Below are positions 36,238-44,769 of a stretch of 64,000 nt of DNA, in pieces. Below the pieces are notes generated by a model. The model searched no databases, was not told where the DNA came from, and worked only from the letters and a program-made list of their open reading frames with translations. Source of the stretch: Pseudoduganella namucuonensis (GTDB taxonomy: Bacteria; Pseudomonadota; Gammaproteobacteria; Burkholderiales; Burkholderiaceae_D); assembly GCF_900116645.1 (NCBI RefSeq), contig NZ_FPBO01000021.1:82006-146005 (forward strand), in the 5' to 3' direction. Every line of letters starts with the position of its first letter. Positions within the stretch are counted from its first letter, which is position 1. A program made the translations under genes and the position numbers.

Positions 36238-37167
36238 CTATCCCAGCGAGCGCTTGATGATGCTGGACAGCTTGGCCGCGTAATTCGGATCGGTGGCATA
36301 GCCCGCGCGCTGCAAGCCCTGCGCGAACTTGGTCGCGTCGCCGGCGTGCGCCATGACTTTTTCATAACGCGGGTTATTGGTGATCAGCTTGCCGTAATCC
36401 TTGAAGCTGTCCGCATAGCTGGCGTAGGCGCGGAAGCGCTCCACGCGGGTCTGCGCCTTGCCGTTCACATATTCGGTGGTGACGGCCTCCACCACCTTGC
36501 CCTTCCACTCCGGCCCGGCCTTGATGCCGAACAGGTTGTGGCTGTTGCTGCCGTCCCGGCCCTTGATCTCGCGCCGGCCCCAGCCGCTTTCCAGCGCTGC
36601 CTGGCCCAGCATGAACTTGGCCGGGATGCCGGTGGCGCGGCTGGCCTCCTCGGCGTGGTCGGCGAGCTTGTCCTGGAAGGCGCGCACGTGGGGCGCCTTC
36701 GAGCCCTTGCTCGCGGCGTCGGCGGCGTTGGCCGAACCAGCCGCCCCGGCGCCGCCGGACGCTTCGATGGCGCGCTGCAGTTTCGCCGCCGCCATCCCGG
36801 CCTGTGCCGACAGCCCCGGCATGCCCTGCCCCGGCGCCAGCGCCTGCGCGTTCTGCACCTGGGACAACTGCCGCACCAGCACGTCCGCCAGTCCCACGCC
36901 CTTCTTGGCCATGTTCTGGCTGGTCTGCTGGTCCAGCATGGTGGTGAACATCTTGGTCTGCTCGTTGTCGAACATGCCCTCTTGCGGCGTGGCGTCGCGC
37001 ATGCTCTTCATCATCATGTTCAGGAACATGGCCTCGAACTGCGTGGCCGCGCCCTTCAGCGCCTCGGGCGCGCCTTCCTTGGCCTGCTGGCGCAGCGCGC
37101 CCATGCCTTTGACATCGGTGGCCAGGTTGGCGGACAGGTCGGTGGGTGAAGGGCTCTGGCGTATCAT
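36238..37167 (-). CDS. flgJ: Rod-cap muramidase FlgJ
   Basis: Rod scaffold and peptidoglycan hydrolase that opens the wall for the rod, 309 residues. The N-terminal rod-binding domain (AATQFEAMFLNMMMKSMRDATP, about 40-110) is followed by an Ala/Gly linker and a C-terminal glucosaminidase domain (about 155-305) with catalytic Glu in LGQAALESGWGRREI and the SHNLFGIKAG motif. Last gene of the early flgB-flgJ run. Confidence 0.97.
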   Translation of the reverse strand: MIRQSPSPTDLSANLATDVKGMGALRQQAKEGAPEALKGAATQFEAMFLNMMMKSMRDATPQEGMFDNEQTKMFTTMLDQQTSQNMAKKGVGLADVLVRQLSQVQNAQALAPGQGMPGLSAQAGMAAAKLQRAIEASGGAGAAGSANAADAASKGSKAPHVRAFQDKLADHAEEASRATGIPAKFMLGQAALESGWGRREIKGRDGSNSHNLFGIKAGPEWKGKVVEAVTTEYVNGKAQTRVERFRAYASYADSFKDYGKLITNNPRYEKVMAHAGDATKFAQGLQRAGYATDPNYAAKLSSIIKRSLG

Positions 37168-37176
37168 GGCGGCGCC

Positions 37177-38310
37177 TTAAATGATTTCCAGCTCGGCGCG
37201 CAGCGCGCCCGCGCTCTTCATCGCCTGCAGGATGGCCAGCAAGTCCTGCGGCGAGGCGCCGATGGCGTTCAAGGCCTTGACCACGTCGGCCAGCGAGGCG
37301 CCGCCGTTGACCATCATCACCTTGCCGCTGTCCTTCTTGATGTCGATCTGGCTGTTTTGCGTGACCACGGTCTGGCCGCCGGACAGCGCGTTCGGCTGGC
37401 TCACCTGCGGATCGGCGCTGACCGACACCGACAGGTTGCCGTGCGAAATCGCGCAGGTTTCCAGCGTGACGGAACGGTTCATCACCACCGAGCCGGTGCG
37501 GGCGTTCATGATCACCTTGGCGGCCTGCTCGGCCGGATTCACCTGCAGGCTTTCCAGCGTGCCGATGAAGCTCACGCGCTGGTCGCTGCTGGATGGCGCC
37601 TGCACGCGGATCACGCGGCCGTCGAGCGCGTAGGCGATGCCGGAGCCGTATTTCTCGTTGATGGCCTCCACCACGCGGCTGGCGGTGGCGAAGTCGGTTT
37701 CCTTCAGTTCCAGGCGGATCATGTTGTTCTCGCCCAGCGCGCTGGCCACCGCGCGCTCGACGGTGGCGCCGCCGGAGATGCGGCCCACGCTCAGGTGGTT
37801 GACCACCACCGAGCTGCCGCCGGCCTGCGCGCCCACGCCGCCCACCAGCACATTGCCCTGCGCCATGCCGTAGACCTGGCCGTCGGCGCCCTTCAGCGGC
37901 GTCATCAGCAAAGTGCCGCCGCGCAGGCTTTTCGCGTTGCCCATCGAAGACACCGTCACGTCCAGCAACTGGCCCGGCTGGGCGAAGGCCGGCAGCGAGG
38001 TGGTCACCATCACGGCTGCCACGTTTTTCAGCTGCAGGCTGGAGGCGGCCGGCAAGGTGATGCCCATCTGCTGCAGCATGGAGGCCACGGTCTGCACCGT
38101 GAACGGGGTTTGGGTGGTCTGGTCGCCGGTGCCATCCAGGCCGATGACGAGGCCATAGCCCATCAGCTGATTCTGGCGCACGCCGGCGATGCTAGCCAGG
38201 TCCTTGATGCGCTCGGCGTGCGCCGCCGGCGCCACCAGCAGCGGCAAAACGCCCAGCGCCAGCGCACCCAGCAGCCGCCTGCCGGAAAAAGGGGTCAGGT
38301 TCAATTTCAT
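37177..38310 (-). CDS. flgI: Flagellar P-ring protein FlgI
   Basis: Periplasmic P ring around the rod, 377 residues. A Sec signal (RRLLGALALGVLPLLVAPAAHA) should be cut after residue 32, leaving ERIKDLASIAGVRQNQLMGYGLVIGL, the family N terminus. The first nine codons (MKLNLTPFS) are encoded by the dispersed GGGGTCAGGTTCAAT repeat, and no Shine-Dalgarno precedes the ATG. The start lies two bases after the flgH stop, so translation is probably coupled. Confidence 0.96.
   Translation of the reverse strand: MKLNLTPFSGRRLLGALALGVLPLLVAPAAHAERIKDLASIAGVRQNQLMGYGLVIGLDGTGDQTTQTPFTVQTVASMLQQMGITLPAASSLQLKNVAAVMVTTSLPAFAQPGQLLDVTVSSMGNAKSLRGGTLLMTPLKGADGQVYGMAQGNVLVGGVGAQAGGSSVVVNHLSVGRISGGATVERAVASALGENNMIRLELKETDFATASRVVEAINEKYGSGIAYALDGRVIRVQAPSSSDQRVSFIGTLESLQVNPAEQAAKVIMNARTGSVVMNRSVTLETCAISHGNLSVSVSADPQVSQPNALSGGQTVVTQNSQIDIKKDSGKVMMVNGGASLADVVKALNAIGASPQDLLAILQAMKSAGALRAELEII
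38286..38305. repeat. Half copy of the GGGGTCAG palindrome inside the flgI start
   Basis: AAAAAGGGGTCAGGTTCAAT here is identical to one arm of the 68-bp palindrome at 12243-12310. On the minus strand it encodes residues 2-9 of the FlgI precursor, ahead of the signal peptide core. Confidence 0.85.
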
Positions 38311-38312
38311 GA

Positions 38313-38963
38313 TCAGAAAGGCAGCAGGCTGAGGAAGAAGCGCGAGACCATGGAATTCATCTCCGCCCGGTCGATCTGGCTGTTGGTGCGGTATTCCACG
38401 CGCGCGTCCGCCACGGCCGTCGACAGCACGCTGTTGCCGGCGCCGATGGTGTCCGGGTTGACCATGCCGGAGAAACGGATGAACTCGGTGCCCTTGTTCA
38501 TGGCCACCTGCTTCTCGCCCACCACGATCAGGTTACCGTTGGGCAGCACCTCCATCACGGTGGCGCCCATGGTGCCGGTGAAGGTGTTGCTGGCCGACTG
38601 GTTGTCCGCGTCGCCATAGGTGTTCTCGGCGCTGGTGGCCACGTTTGTGCCCAGCTTGCCTTGCAGCGGGCCGGGGATGCCGAAGTTCACGCTGCCGGTC
38701 TTGTTGCCGGAGCTGGTGCCCGCCTTCACCGCCGAGGTGCGCTCGGTGATGACGATGTTGATCACGTCGCCCACCTGGCGCGCGCGGCGGTCCTCGAAAT
38801 GGGGACGGTACAGCTGCGCCTGGAAGATGGCGCCGTTGCTGGGCGCCGGCATTTGCGCCGGCGACAGCGGACGCGCCGTGGTCGGCTGCTGCACGATGGT
38901 GGTGGGAACGGTGCCGCAGCCAGCCAGCGCCAGCACCGCGGTAACAAGAATCAGGGATTTCAT
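38313..38963 (-). CDS. flgH: Flagellar L-ring lipoprotein FlgH
   Basis: Outer-membrane L ring, 216 residues. Lipoprotein signal MKSLILVTAVLALAGC with the acylated Cys at 16. Conserved segments AQLYRPHFEDRRARQVGDVINIVI, NGNLIVVGEKQVAMNKGTEFIRFSGMVNPD and SQIDRAEMNSMVSRFFLSLLPF are present. Between flgG and flgI in the expected order. Confidence 0.98.
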   Translation of the reverse strand: MKSLILVTAVLALAGCGTVPTTIVQQPTTARPLSPAQMPAPSNGAIFQAQLYRPHFEDRRARQVGDVINIVITERTSAVKAGTSSGNKTGSVNFGIPGPLQGKLGTNVATSAENTYGDADNQSASNTFTGTMGATVMEVLPNGNLIVVGEKQVAMNKGTEFIRFSGMVNPDTIGAGNSVLSTAVADARVEYRTNSQIDRAEMNSMVSRFFLSLLPF

Positions 38964-38975
38964 GGCAAGCTCGCT

Positions 38976-39758
38976 TTAAAGCTGGGCCAGTTTCGCCAGC
39001 ATCTGGTCCGACGTGGTGATGGCCTTGCTGTTGATTTCGTAGGCGCGCTGGGTCTGGATCATGTTCACCATCTCCTCCACCACGTTCACGTTCGACGTTT
39101 CCACGTAACCCTGCAGGATCACGCCGGTGCCGTTGGTGCCGGGCGTGTTGTTCTGCGCCGCGCCGGAGGCGCCGGTTTCCAGGTACAGGTTCTCGCCCTT
39201 GGATTCCAGGCCGGTGGGGTTGATGAAGGTGGACAGCTGGATGCTGCCGATCTGCTGCGCGGCCGCCTGCCCCGGCAAGGTGACGGACACGGTGCCGTCG
39301 CGGCCCACGGTGATGCTTTGCGCGTTGATGGGGATGGTGATGGCCGGCTGCAGCACGAAGCCGCTGGAGGTGACCATCTGGCCGTTGCTGTCGCGCTGGA
39401 AGGAGCCGTCGCGGGTGTAGGCGGTGGTGCCGTCCGGCAGCAGCACGTTGAAGAAGCCGTTGCCGTTGACCATCAGGTCTTTATCGTTGCCGGTGGCCTG
39501 GGGATTGCCCTGCGTGAAGATGCGCTCGATGGCGACCGGGCGCACGCCGGTGCCGACCTGCATGCCCGAGGGCAGCTGCGTCTGCTGGGAAGATTGGGCG
39601 CCGGGCTGCCGCACGTTCTGATACAGCAAGTCCTCGAACACGGCGCGCGACTTCTTGAAGCCGTTGGTGCTGACGTTGGCCAGGTTGTTGGCAACCGTGT
39701 CCATCTGCGTCTGCTGCGCCTCCATGCCGGTCTTGGCTATCCACAGCGATCGTATCAT
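38976..39758 (-). CDS. flgG: Flagellar distal rod protein FlgG
   Basis: Distal rod, 260 residues from the ATG at 39758 (GGGAGAACGCAA before it), giving the family N terminus MIRSLWIAKTGMEAQQTQMD with TVANNLANVSTNGFKKSRAVF. The C terminus VEEMVNMIQTQRAYEINSKAI matches rod proteins. An upstream in-frame ATG at 39794 would add 12 unlikely residues. Confidence 0.98.
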   Translation of the reverse strand: MIRSLWIAKTGMEAQQTQMDTVANNLANVSTNGFKKSRAVFEDLLYQNVRQPGAQSSQQTQLPSGMQVGTGVRPVAIERIFTQGNPQATGNDKDLMVNGNGFFNVLLPDGTTAYTRDGSFQRDSNGQMVTSSGFVLQPAITIPINAQSITVGRDGTVSVTLPGQAAAQQIGSIQLSTFINPTGLESKGENLYLETGASGAAQNNTPGTNGTGVILQGYVETSNVNVVEEMVNMIQTQRAYEINSKAITTSDQMLAKLAQL

Positions 39759-39826
39759 TTGCGTTCTCCCTCGTCGGCCGTGGCAGCCAGGCATTAGTCC
39801 ACGTAACCATTATGCGGGGGGAGGCC

Positions 39827-40570
39827 TTAAGTCAAAGCGAGGATCTGGGTGGCTTTCGCAGCGTTATTCTCGGCATTCTTCAAAAGGCTCATCTGGGTTT
39901 CGAACTGGCGCCCCAGGGAGATCATGTTGACCATGGCGTCCACCGCGTTGACGTTGCTGCCCTCCACGGCGCCGGACACCAGTTGCACGGCCGGATCGGG
40001 ATCGGCCGGCAGGCCGGACTTCTGGCGGAACAGGCCGTCCGAGCCGCGCTCCAGGCCGCGCGTGTCCGGGTTGACCAGGCGGATGCGGCCCAGCACATTG
40101 GCCGGCCCCGGCTGCGCCTGCGCGGTGCTGATGACGCTGACCGTGCCGTCGCCGGCGATGGCGATCTCGCTGTCCGGCGGAATGGCGATCGGGCCACCCT
40201 CGCCCTGCACGGTCTGGCCGCCGCTGGTTTGCAGCAGGCCGTTTTCGCTGACCTTCAGGCTGCCGTTGCGGGTGTAGGCCTCCGAGCCGTCGGCCGACTG
40301 CACCGCGAGCCAGCCGTTGCCGCGCACCGCCACGTCCAGCGCGCGGCCGGTGGTCTGGATCGCGCCCGAGCGGAAATCCGCGCCCACGGTCGAATCGACC
40401 ACGTAGGTGCGGGTGGGCAGGCCGTCGGACTGCACCGGCACCGCGCGGAAGGCGTCGATCTGCGCGCGGAAGCCGGTGGTGGCGACGTTGGCGAGGTTGT
40501 TCGACGTGGTGGCCTGCTGTTCCAGGATGTGCCTGGCGCCAGTCATGGCGGTGTAGACGAGTCGGTCCAT
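39827..40570 (-). CDS. flgF: Flagellar proximal rod protein FlgF
   Basis: Rod protein, 247 residues. N terminus MDRLVYTAMTGARHILEQQA with SNNLANVATTGFRAQIDAF; C terminus VEGSNVNAVDAMVNMISLGRQFETQM. It lies 50 bases downstream of flgE and 68 bases before flgG. Confidence 0.98.
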   Translation of the reverse strand: MDRLVYTAMTGARHILEQQATTSNNLANVATTGFRAQIDAFRAVPVQSDGLPTRTYVVDSTVGADFRSGAIQTTGRALDVAVRGNGWLAVQSADGSEAYTRNGSLKVSENGLLQTSGGQTVQGEGGPIAIPPDSEIAIAGDGTVSVISTAQAQPGPANVLGRIRLVNPDTRGLERGSDGLFRQKSGLPADPDPAVQLVSGAVEGSNVNAVDAMVNMISLGRQFETQMSLLKNAENNAAKATQILALT

Positions 40571-40620
40571 AGCGGTTCCAGTGTCCGTCGCGGCGCGCCG
40601 GGGCGCGCCGCTTTAGCTCA

Positions 40621-42177
40621 TTAACGCAGGTTGACCAGGGTTTGCAGCACCGAGTCCTGGGTCTTGATGGTCTGCGCGTTGGCCTGGTAGACGCGCTGCG
40701 CGGTGATCATGTTGACCAGCTCGGCCGTCAGGTCGACGTTGGACGATTCCACGGACGAGGAACGCAACTGGCCCAGGCTGCCGGTGTTCGGCGCGCCGAT
40801 CTGCGGCACGCCCGAGGCGGCGCTTTCCGCCCAGGCATTGCCGCCCAGCGGCGTCAGGCCATCCACATTGGTGAAGTTAGCCAGCACGATCTGCGCCAGC
40901 GGACGGGATTTGCCGTTACTGTACTGGCCGGTGATGACACCGTCAGCGCCAGCCGCGAAGCGCTCCAGCGTGCCGGACGAGTAGCCGTCCTGCGTCGACG
41001 CTTTTTCACTGGTCGCGATACCGTACTGCGTGGTGCCAGTGAAGTTTGCTTGGATCACCAGCGGCTCGACACCGCCTGTGGCTGGAAATATTGGCAGACT
41101 GATTGTGAACGGCAGCGAGTTGGGAATGCCGGTGGCCGCCTCGAGTTCGGCCATGGCTGTCGTATTGATCGCACCCTGCTGGTCAAATATCAGCGTGCCA
41201 ACCTTGGTCGGAGGCGCTGAGATCGCAGCGGCCAACGCCCTGTTGATCTCGTCAGGATTGGTGCCCACGATGGCGCCTACGTCGGTCGGCGCGGTGAACT
41301 TCGCCGTCAAATCATCTATCTGCGCCTGAGTCACACCTGGGATTGCCGACAACGCGGTAACCATCGCGTTACCCGCGACAGCGGAGTAAGCGGTATTCGC
41401 GAGAGCGATCTGCGCAGGATCCAGCGTCGCCACGGCGGTTTGGTAATCGGCCCTCGCCTGCGCAACCGCCGGATCAGTATTCACCACTGCGGCGACGCCC
41501 GCCGCAACAATCTCCACCCCGTCGCTACCCGCATACACGTCCCACGTATTAGCGTTGGTCTTCACATAGTAAGTGGAAAGCACGTGCGGATTGCCCAGGC
41601 TGTCGAACACGTCCAGCACCGTCTGCTTGTTGTAGGTCAGCGGGTCCAGCGCATCGAATGGCACCCGTTCCGGCACCAGGCTGCGAGAATCCAGGTTCAG
41701 CTCCAGATTGGCCTTGGTGGTGGCGACCGGCACCAGGTCGGATGAATCGATGACGATGGGCGCCGCGGCGCCTTGCAAAATCACGCCGTCCTCGGTGGAG
41801 AGGTAACCAGTCAGCTTCTGGCCCTGCGCGTTGATGACCGTACCATCCTTGTCCAGCTGGAATTGGCCGTTGCGCGAGTACTGCACCGCGCCGCTCTGCG
41901 TCACCGTGCGGAAGAAACCGCCACCGTTGATCGAGATGTCCAGCGGGTTGTTGGTGGTCTCGATGTTACCCTGAGTGAACTGCTGCGCCAGGCGCGACAC
42001 GGACACGCCGATACCGGCGTTGTTGCCGCTGACGCCGTTCAGCGAGTTCGCGTACAAGTCCGCGAATTGCGCCTGCGATCCTTTGAAACCCACCGTGCTC
42101 GCGTTGGCGATGTTGTTGCCGATCACGTCGAGCGATTTTGCCGCGGCGTTCAGGCCGCTGAGTCCTTGTTGGAACAT
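40621..42177 (-). CDS. flgE: Flagellar hook protein FlgE
   Basis: Hook subunit, 518 residues, noticeably longer than common FlgE of about 400. N terminus MFQQGLSGLNAAAKSLDVIGNNIANASTVGFKGSQ and C terminus VDLTAELVNMITAQRVYQANAQTIKTQDSVLQTLVNLR are classical. An Ala-rich, helix-prone insertion lies at about 222-328 (DYQTAVATLDPAQIALANTAY...EINRALAAAISAPP), inside the outer domain between WDVYAGSDGVEI and VGTLIFDQQGA. DNA of this stretch (about 41195-41515) is visibly less GC-biased than the rest of the gene. Confidence 0.97.
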   Translation of the reverse strand: MFQQGLSGLNAAAKSLDVIGNNIANASTVGFKGSQAQFADLYANSLNGVSGNNAGIGVSVSRLAQQFTQGNIETTNNPLDISINGGGFFRTVTQSGAVQYSRNGQFQLDKDGTVINAQGQKLTGYLSTEDGVILQGAAAPIVIDSSDLVPVATTKANLELNLDSRSLVPERVPFDALDPLTYNKQTVLDVFDSLGNPHVLSTYYVKTNANTWDVYAGSDGVEIVAAGVAAVVNTDPAVAQARADYQTAVATLDPAQIALANTAYSAVAGNAMVTALSAIPGVTQAQIDDLTAKFTAPTDVGAIVGTNPDEINRALAAAISAPPTKVGTLIFDQQGAINTTAMAELEAATGIPNSLPFTISLPIFPATGGVEPLVIQANFTGTTQYGIATSEKASTQDGYSSGTLERFAAGADGVITGQYSNGKSRPLAQIVLANFTNVDGLTPLGGNAWAESAASGVPQIGAPNTGSLGQLRSSSVESSNVDLTAELVNMITAQRVYQANAQTIKTQDSVLQTLVNLR

Positions 42178-42202
42178 GGTATCCCCTATGCAGTAAGGTG
42201 GG

Positions 42203-42883
42203 TTACAGAATTTGTTTGATATCGGCCATCGTCAGCTGGCCCACGGTCGGTACGTTCAGTTTCACGCCGGCCGTGCCGGTGGACACGCTGGCCACCACGC
42301 CGAAGGTCAGCGCGGTCGCGTCTTTCAAAGTCTCTGCGCCGCGCTTGGCGGCCACGGTGAAGCTGTAGTTGCCGTCCGGCGCGGTGGTGCCGTCGGCCAT
42401 CTTGCCGTCCCACGCCAGCGCGGCTGTACCGGCTTCCGACGCGCCCAGGCTGACGGTCTTCACCAGCTTGCCCGCCGGGCTGAAGATGTTGATGTCCACG
42501 CTATCGGCCGCCGTCGCCAGGTCCACGCCGTAGATGGCCTTGCCCTCGCTCAGCGCGATGTTCTTGCCCGCGCTTAGCACGCCATGGTTGATCATGCCGG
42601 TCGCTTGCAGGTTCTCGGACGACTGGTAGCTCGCCTTCAGCGACTCCAGCGTCGTGTTCAATTTGTTCACGCCCGTCACGGTGGACAGCTGCGCCAACTG
42701 GCTGGTGACCTGGGCGTTGTCCAGCGGATTCATCGGGTCCTGATTCTTCAGCTGCGTGATCAGCAGCGTCATGAACTTGTCCTTGTCGGCGTCGACGGAA
42801 TCGGTGGCGGTCTTGGCCTTGGGGTTGACCGCGTTCAGCAGCGCGTCCGATACCGGGGCCTTGGTGGTGGAAGTGACACTCAT
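42203..42883 (-). CDS. flgD: Flagellar hook cap / assembly protein FlgD
   Basis: Scaffold for hook assembly, 226 residues. Conserved N-terminal region DKDKFMTLLITQLKNQDPMNPLDNAQVTSQLAQLSTVTGVNKLN, followed by the FlgD Ig-like domain with GAAALAWDGKMADGTTAPDGNYSFTV-like motif (here EAGTAALAWDGKMADG). Located between flgC and flgE. Confidence 0.97.
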   Translation of the reverse strand: MSVTSTTKAPVSDALLNAVNPKAKTATDSVDADKDKFMTLLITQLKNQDPMNPLDNAQVTSQLAQLSTVTGVNKLNTTLESLKASYQSSENLQATGMINHGVLSAGKNIALSEGKAIYGVDLATAADSVDINIFSPAGKLVKTVSLGASEAGTAALAWDGKMADGTTAPDGNYSFTVAAKRGAETLKDATALTFGVVASVSTGTAGVKLNVPTVGQLTMADIKQIL

Positions 42884-42894
42884 CTTGTTCTCTC

Positions 42895-43302
42895 TTATTG
42901 GCCGATGCTCAAGGTTTTAATCAGCAGCGTTTTCGCCGCGTTCATGGTTTCCACGTTGGTCTGGTAGGAGCGCGAGGCCGACAGCATGTTCACCATCTCG
43001 TCCACCACGTTCACGTTCGGCATGCTGACGTAGCCCTTGTCGTCCGCGTTCGGATGCTTGGGGTCGTACACCTGCTTGAGCGGCGACGGATCCTCGATCA
43101 CGCGCTGCACCTTCACGCTGGTGGCCGCGCCGTTGCTCTGCGAGGGCTGCGCCTCGAACACCACCTGCTTGGCGCGGTAGGCCTCGCCGCTGGCGGAGGT
43201 GGTGCTGTCCGCGTTGGCCAGGTTGCTGGCCACCACGTTCAGGCGCTGCGCCTGCGCGCTCATGGCCGAACCGGACACGTTGAAGATATTAAACAGCGAC
43301 AT
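42895..43302 (-). CDS. flgC: Flagellar proximal rod protein FlgC
   Basis: Rod protein, 135 residues. N terminus SLFNIFNVSGSAMSAQAQRLNVVASNLANADST and C terminus VDEMVNMLSASRSYQTNVETMNAAKTLLIKTL are diagnostic. Two bases separate it from flgB. Confidence 0.98.
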   Translation of the reverse strand: MSLFNIFNVSGSAMSAQAQRLNVVASNLANADSTTSASGEAYRAKQVVFEAQPSQSNGAATSVKVQRVIEDPSPLKQVYDPKHPNADDKGYVSMPNVNVVDEMVNMLSASRSYQTNVETMNAAKTLLIKTLSIGQ

Positions 43303-43304
43303 GA

Positions 43305-43724
43305 TTATTGACCTCCCTGTATGGCCGCCATCAGTCCCTTGATCTGGGAGTTGATCAGCGTGATGCCCGCCTCGTAGCGCAGCGCGTTGTCGGCGAACTG
43401 GTTGCGCTCGACATCCATGTCCACCGTGTTGCCGTCGACCGCGCCCTGCACGGTGCCGCGGTACGCCAGCGGCGTGCCGTCCGGCAGCACATCGCCTGCT
43501 TGCTGGGGGTTGGGGAAATGCCGCTGCGCCGTGGTCTTCAGCGCCTGCTGCGGGCCGGTGCGCGACATGGCGCCCTGCAGGGCGTTGGCGAAGTCGAAAT
43601 CGCGCGCTTTGTAATTAGGCGTGTCCGCGTTGGCGATGTTAGACGCCAGCACGGTCTGGCGCTGCGAGCGCAGGCTCAAGGCCGTCTCGTTGAAGCGCAG
43701 GTAATCGTCCAGTTTCCCCAACAT
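43305..43724 (-). CDS. flgB: Flagellar proximal rod protein FlgB
   Basis: Rod protein, 139 residues, first gene of the leftward flg operon. N terminus LDDYLRFNETALSLRSQRQTVLASNIANADTPNYKARDFDF; C terminus DMDVERNQFADNALRYEAGITLINSQIKGLMAAI. It diverges from flgA across a 154-base spacer in which I could not assign promoters. Confidence 0.98.
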   Translation of the reverse strand: MLGKLDDYLRFNETALSLRSQRQTVLASNIANADTPNYKARDFDFANALQGAMSRTGPQQALKTTAQRHFPNPQQAGDVLPDGTPLAYRGTVQGAVDGNTVDMDVERNQFADNALRYEAGITLINSQIKGLMAAIQGGQ

Positions 43725-43878
43725 CGCAAACTCCGTTCAAATTCCGCTGATGACAGATTCGATCATACGGACCGGGCCGGGCATTCGATCGAACGATAAG
43801 CCCGCACTTTCCCGCCCTATTCCAAGCTTGGCTGGCGCGGCGGCGACCTATCATGGCTACATTCGAAGAGGTCCCGCT

Positions 43879-44574
43879 ATGAAACTGCCAATATTCCCCT
43901 TGCTGTTATTGCTGGCGTCCAGCGCCATGGCGCAACAAGCCGCCCCGGCCCGCCAGGACCTGGGCGCGATCCGCCAGACCGTGGAGCAATTCCTGCAGAC
44001 GCAAATCATCGGCCTGCCCGGCCAGGTCAGCGTCGATGTCGGCCCCATTGACCAGCGCATGTCGCTGGCCTCCTGCCCCCAGCCGCAGGCCTTCCTGATG
44101 CCCGGCGCGCGCGCCTGGGGCAAGACCACGGTGGGAGTGCGCTGTGCGGCCCCTTCCGTATGGACGGTGTATATTCAAGCCAAGGTGTCGGTGCAGGCGG
44201 AGTACGTCGCCAGCGCGGTGCCGCTGGCCCAGGGCCAGGCCATCGAGGCCAGCCAGCTGGTGATGGTCAAGGGCGATCTGACAACATTGCCGGCGGGAAT
44301 AGCCACCGACATCGGCCAGATCGTGGGCCGCAGCAGCAATTCGTCACTGGCGGCGGGCACGCCGATGCGGATCGACACGCTGCGCAGCAAGCCGGTGGTG
44401 CAATCGGGCCAGCTGGTGCGGGTGGTGTCGAGCGGCGCCGGGTTCCGCGTGTCCTCCGAGGCGCGCGCGGTGGGGACGGCGTCGGAGGGACAGATGGTGC
44501 AGGTGCGCACCGCCGGTGGACAGCAAGTCAGCGGCGTGGCGAAAGCGGGCGGACTGGTGGAGGTGGCGTTTTAA
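43879..44574 (+). CDS. flgA: P-ring assembly chaperone FlgA
   Basis: Periplasmic chaperone for FlgI, 231 residues. The ATG at 43879 begins a clear Sec signal (MKLPIFPLLLLLASSAMA); a longer ORF upstream has no signal and was not used. The C-terminal SAF/ChapFlgA domain is recognisable: AVPLAQGQAIEASQLVMVKGDL, GRSSNSSLAAGTPMRIDTLR and VQVRTAGGQQVSGVAKAGGLVEVAF. Confidence 0.96.
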   Translation: MKLPIFPLLLLLASSAMAQQAAPARQDLGAIRQTVEQFLQTQIIGLPGQVSVDVGPIDQRMSLASCPQPQAFLMPGARAWGKTTVGVRCAAPSVWTVYIQAKVSVQAEYVASAVPLAQGQAIEASQLVMVKGDLTTLPAGIATDIGQIVGRSSNSSLAAGTPMRIDTLRSKPVVQSGQLVRVVSSGAGFRVSSEARAVGTASEGQMVQVRTAGGQQVSGVAKAGGLVEVAF

Positions 44575-44592
44575 AAACCTGAGCCGAAACCT

Positions 44593-44619
44593 GGGGTCAG
44601 ACCCATCGGGTCTGACCCC
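44593..44619. terminator. Inverted repeat after flgA (GGGGTCAG family)
   Basis: GGGGTCAGACCC/GGGTCTGACCCC, a perfect 12-bp stem with a 3-base loop, 19 bases after the flgA stop. There is no adjacent T tract, so termination efficiency is uncertain. The half-site is shared with elements at 45589-45601 and 12243-12310. Confidence 0.65.
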
Positions 44620-44695
44620 GGTATCTGCCGGTGGTTTTAATGATGCGTTCTGCTAGCGGAGGCTGGGCTGGATCGGTAATTGCATTACGGCAAGC

Positions 44696-44722
44696 TAAAG
44701 TTTCATCATTCGGCGCCGTTAA
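44696..44722 (+). promoter_or_regulatory. Sigma-28 (FliA) promoter of flgMN
   Basis: TAAAGTTT - 11 bases - GCCGTTAA: perfect -35, 7 of 8 at -10, exact spacing. It stands 47 bases before the flgM start and gives FliA-dependent synthesis of its own inhibitor. Confidence 0.88.
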
Positions 44723-44769
44723 TGACTCAGATCCCGGAGTTTACGCTCCAACCAGACGAGGATAATGCT

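Noticed and set aside
43784..43799. TTCGATCGAA palindrome and AACGATAA box between flgB and flgA
   Set aside because: The palindrome is too short to call an operator and the -10-like box has no matching -35.
44680..44769. Longer FlgM starting at the ATG at 44680
   Set aside because: That codon lies before the sigma-28 promoter (44696-44722), so the FliA-driven transcript could not encode it; the GTG at 44770 matches the family N terminus.
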